In this document: in pieces, positions 62,011 through 64,000 of the stretch | Position numbering within the stretch: position 1 is the first letter of the stretch | Layout: each line of letters starts with the position of its first letter | Assembly (NCBI GenBank): GCA_030068525.1 | Contig: JASJOS010000014.1 | Span: 1 to 64,000 of the forward strand | From: Xanthocytophaga flava | Lineage (GTDB): Bacteria > Bacteroidota > Bacteroidia > Cytophagales > 172606-1 | Length of the DNA: 64,000 bases | Direction of reading: 5' to 3' | Made by a program: the position numbers and the translations under genes | The notes under the pieces: generated by a model | Database searches by the model: none | Seen by the model: only the letters and a program-made list of their open reading frames with translations | Told to the model about the DNA's origin: nothing

Positions 62011-63542
62011 GATAAGAATGAGTCTTTGAATAGTTCTAGTCCATTGTCATTTAAAATTCTATCAAAAGGTATCAGGTAAGTGAAAGCTTTATCTTGGGCG
62101 ACGACCATACCCAGTGCTGCATTAGTCTGCTCATCGTAAACAATGGAACCTGAATCACCTTTCTCAGAAACTTTAATAAGTCTATTTTGTGAATCAAGTT
62201 TAGTAATAGCTATTAATTCCTTAAAATTCCACTTGCCAGGGTCTCCTGCGTAAGTGATATTGCTTAAAGGACAGCTTTCTGAATAGATGAATCCGTATTT
62301 TTCTTTTTGATTAGTTTTGCCTTTGAAATAGATGCGGGTCCTGTTTCGGGCGTCATCTTTTGTCACTGTTCGGTATGAAGTTGGTACAGCCATACCTTTG
62401 AAAATTGATTTATCAAGAAGCCACTTGTTAATTATTTTAGCATAAGCAATATCTGCTCTATCATTTCTATAACCGTGTTCCAATATTGCTACATATTGAT
62501 CGACCCCATTTTCCCTGATTATGATTTGCTGATGTTCACTAGGTGTCAATATACTCATGCGTTCCCAGTTGTGCTTATCACTTTTTAATACGTGATAACA
62601 AGAGAGTATCATAGGATCATCACTGCCTTTTTGCTTTATGATGCAACCAACCGTTCCATATCCATTGATTTTTTTTCCAACCAGATTGCCAGCTTCTCCT
62701 CCAATTTGAATGGTTGCACAAGTTTCAGCTGTTCCTACATACACGGTCTGGACGTAAACGGTAAATTTATTGAGCTGAGTAGTATAGTCTACCACTGCAG
62801 GAATGTTAATCAAGGTAGTGGGAGATTTAGCACGTACCAGAATGCCACGATCCATTTTACCATTTCTGAGAATAAATTCACAACTCAAGTCATTGCTATC
62901 ACCATTGAGTAAAAGGTAATTTTGTTCAATGGCCCCTTTGACGATCTCATCACTATATAATTCTATTCTTTCATCCAGTTGCTTGATTGTTGTTACATTA
63001 TTGTACGTTTTTTCGTCTACAAGTTTCCTTCTTAATTCTTTAATCTGTAGAATGATATCTAATAAGTCGTGCCAGAATTTGGATCCAAAGCTGATAAATA
63101 TACCTGCAGCAAAACAGCCAATAAGGACCTTGAATACTTTTGGTATTAGTGTTAATGGCTGATCGTTTTTGAAAACATAAACCCAATGGGAAGTGCTCCA
63201 ACCCAGGCTATTCTGTGGAATAGTATTTATATTCAATAACTTGAATAAATCAGCTTTAAGAATGATTGCAACAAGAATTCCTGAGAATATAGACAAGCGT
63301 AAAACAAAATCCTCATACTTTTTTGCTTCGGTCTCATTGATATCCCGTATCTGCTTAGGTGCAATCTTAGGCAATCTAAAAGTGAACGCAATAATTCCCC
63401 ATACCCATAGTTTACTTTTGTCTTCAGCGTAGAGTTTGATAAAATTCGAGATTCGTTCACTTATCAAACTGAGAATAAAGAATATAATCAGTACGGCAAT
63501 TAGGTTATCATTTAAGTCAACAGTGACCTGAGCGACCAACAT
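62007..63542 (-). CDS. Membrane-anchored trypsin-like serine protease, first gene of a coupled operon
   Basis: The 511-residue protein has three hydrophobic segments near the N-terminus (NLIAVLIIFFILSLI, FVLRLSIFSGILVAII, VLIGCFAAGIFISFG). A coiled helical linker follows (IILQIKELRRKLVDE, KQLDERIELYSDEIV). The C-terminal ~230 residues are a chymotrypsin-fold domain with the complete triad: H317 in LSCYHVLKSD, D364 in RADIAYAKI and S464 in EKGDSGSIVYD. GYGTVGCIIKQKGSDDP and LGMVVAQDKAF supply the flanking strands. Its job and target are unknown. Which side of the membrane the protease faces depends on the topology. The stop overlaps the next gene's start by four bases. Bacterial protease operons with barrel partners like this are not familiar to me. 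Confidence 0.8.
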   Translation of the reverse strand: MLVAQVTVDLNDNLIAVLIIFFILSLISERISNFIKLYAEDKSKLWVWGIIAFTFRLPKIAPKQIRDINETEAKKYEDFVLRLSIFSGILVAIILKADLFKLLNINTIPQNSLGWSTSHWVYVFKNDQPLTLIPKVFKVLIGCFAAGIFISFGSKFWHDLLDIILQIKELRRKLVDEKTYNNVTTIKQLDERIELYSDEIVKGAIEQNYLLLNGDSNDLSCEFILRNGKMDRGILVRAKSPTTLINIPAVVDYTTQLNKFTVYVQTVYVGTAETCATIQIGGEAGNLVGKKINGYGTVGCIIKQKGSDDPMILSCYHVLKSDKHNWERMSILTPSEHQQIIIRENGVDQYVAILEHGYRNDRADIAYAKIINKWLLDKSIFKGMAVPTSYRTVTKDDARNRTRIYFKGKTNQKEKYGFIYSESCPLSNITYAGDPGKWNFKELIAITKLDSQNRLIKVSEKGDSGSIVYDEQTNAALGMVVAQDKAFTYLIPFDRILNDNGLELFKDSFLS

Positions 63543-63670
63543 CTTACTATTTTAATAAGTAGTTTCGTGAATTTGTTACTGGCTATATGCCATGTGAAAA
63601 AGCAAGTTTTCTTTCTAACAAGGTATGCGGAAATAAAAAGTAGCACAATACCTCAAACGAGGTATTTTTA
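63543..63670 (+). other. Intergenic region with AATACCTC palindrome
   Basis: This gap holds the promoter side of the protease operon. At 63647-63666 AATACCTC-aaac-GAGGTATT forms a perfect 8-bp stem followed by TTT, a weak terminator-like signal for a plus-strand transcript. Almost the same palindrome lies at 46766-46785. It may be an operator or an IS-linked feature. Confidence 0.45.
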
Positions 63671-63883
63671 TATCTTGAGAATGCCTTATTTTTATCAGAT
63701 ACAGCCGAAAAGATTGAGGCTTGGCGGCTGGATTACAACCAATTCCGACCTCACAGTTCCCTGAAAGGGCTTATACCCTGTCAGATGGAAGAGCAATCGC
63801 AAGTATTCAATACCGCCGATTTCTCCAGCACCTCTGCTTTGATCTACCCGATCTTAAATTTGCGTAGACGTCAATTCCGATAA
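63671..63883 (+). pseudogene. C-terminal fragment of an IS3-family OrfB integrase
   Basis: Read from 63671, the frame gives ENALFLSDTAEKIEAWRLDY, NQFRPHSSLKGLIPCQMEEQ and, to the TAA at 63881-63883, ALIYPILNLRRRQFR. WRLDYNQFRPHSSLKGL-P is the conserved C-terminal end of IS3 integrases. No start or catalytic Asp residues are present, so this is an internally truncated copy of which only ~70 codons remain. The sequence after the stop (to 64000) shows a short TGCCGGTAGAGGGCA motif and no gene. Confidence 0.8.
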
Positions 63884-64000
63884 TTGATTATCATAACAAA
63901 TCATAACCGGTAAGGGTATGCCGGTAGAGGGCATTTGGTGGATTTATGTAGGGTTTTATCCAGTTTTTCTATTTGCAAATGAGTGTAGTTTATTACTACA
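63884..64000. other. Right edge of window, no gene seen
   Basis: The last 117 bases hold no reading frame of note and may be the outer end of the IS3 relic before them. The window stops inside this region. Confidence 0.4.

Overview
The window looks like an accessory region of a Bacteroidota chromosome, most likely order Cytophagales. The evidence is a type IX secretion (CHU_C) sorting domain, an RteC-family protein, Bacteroidetes-style mobilisation genes, a giant Reg_prop histidine kinase, Rhs proteins with DUF6443/LamG-like N-termini, and many exported beta-rich proteins. No rRNA, tRNA or CRISPR array was recognised.

Layout. (1) 1-1.2 kb: the end of an IS3-family element cuts off a gene that lay just upstream of a CD-NTase-like nucleotidyltransferase, leaving the relic of a possible second-messenger defence operon. 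(2) 1.2-5.9 kb, minus strand: a glycosyltransferase-like protein, a small outer-membrane barrel, a CHU_C secreted protein and an exported leucine-rich-repeat protein. (3) 6-36 kb: two paralogous four-gene Rhs cassettes (A 6386-19812, B 23077-35488). Each has an SpvB/TcB-like Rhs shell protein, a DUF4097-like exported protein, a large exported beta-rich protein and a ~1,900-residue LamG/DUF6443/Rhs protein with a variable C-terminal toxin. Cassette A ends in a zincin (HEAWH) domain and is followed by an array of lipoproteins (intact, frameshifted, intact) that are candidate immunity proteins, with toxin and Rhs-core relics among them. Cassette B ends in a different domain followed one base later by an unrelated small protein. 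A ~330 bp leader precedes each cassette.

(4) 36-47 kb: an rteC-like gene, a lipoprotein/membrane-protein operon, a Crp/Fnr regulator, and a mobilisation module (primase, structured oriT-like region, MobC-like protein, relaxase split by a 2-nt frameshift, VirD4-type coupling protein). (5) 47-59 kb: very AT-rich DNA with a 1,859-residue propeller/histidine kinase, then an overlapping pair encoding a receiver-domain protein of unknown output and a ComEC-like metallo-beta-lactamase protein. IS3 and IS66 relics interrupt and flank them, including two direct copies of one IS end. (6) 59-63.5 kb, minus strand: a translationally coupled operon of a membrane-anchored trypsin-like protease, a two-repeat exported protein with a C-terminal barrel, and an outer-membrane barrel protein. 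The window ends in another IS3 relic.

Best candidates for undescribed biology: the duplicated four-gene Rhs cassettes with lipoprotein immunity array; the kinase/receiver/MBL set; and the membrane protease/barrel operon. All functional links are inferred from sequence and order only.
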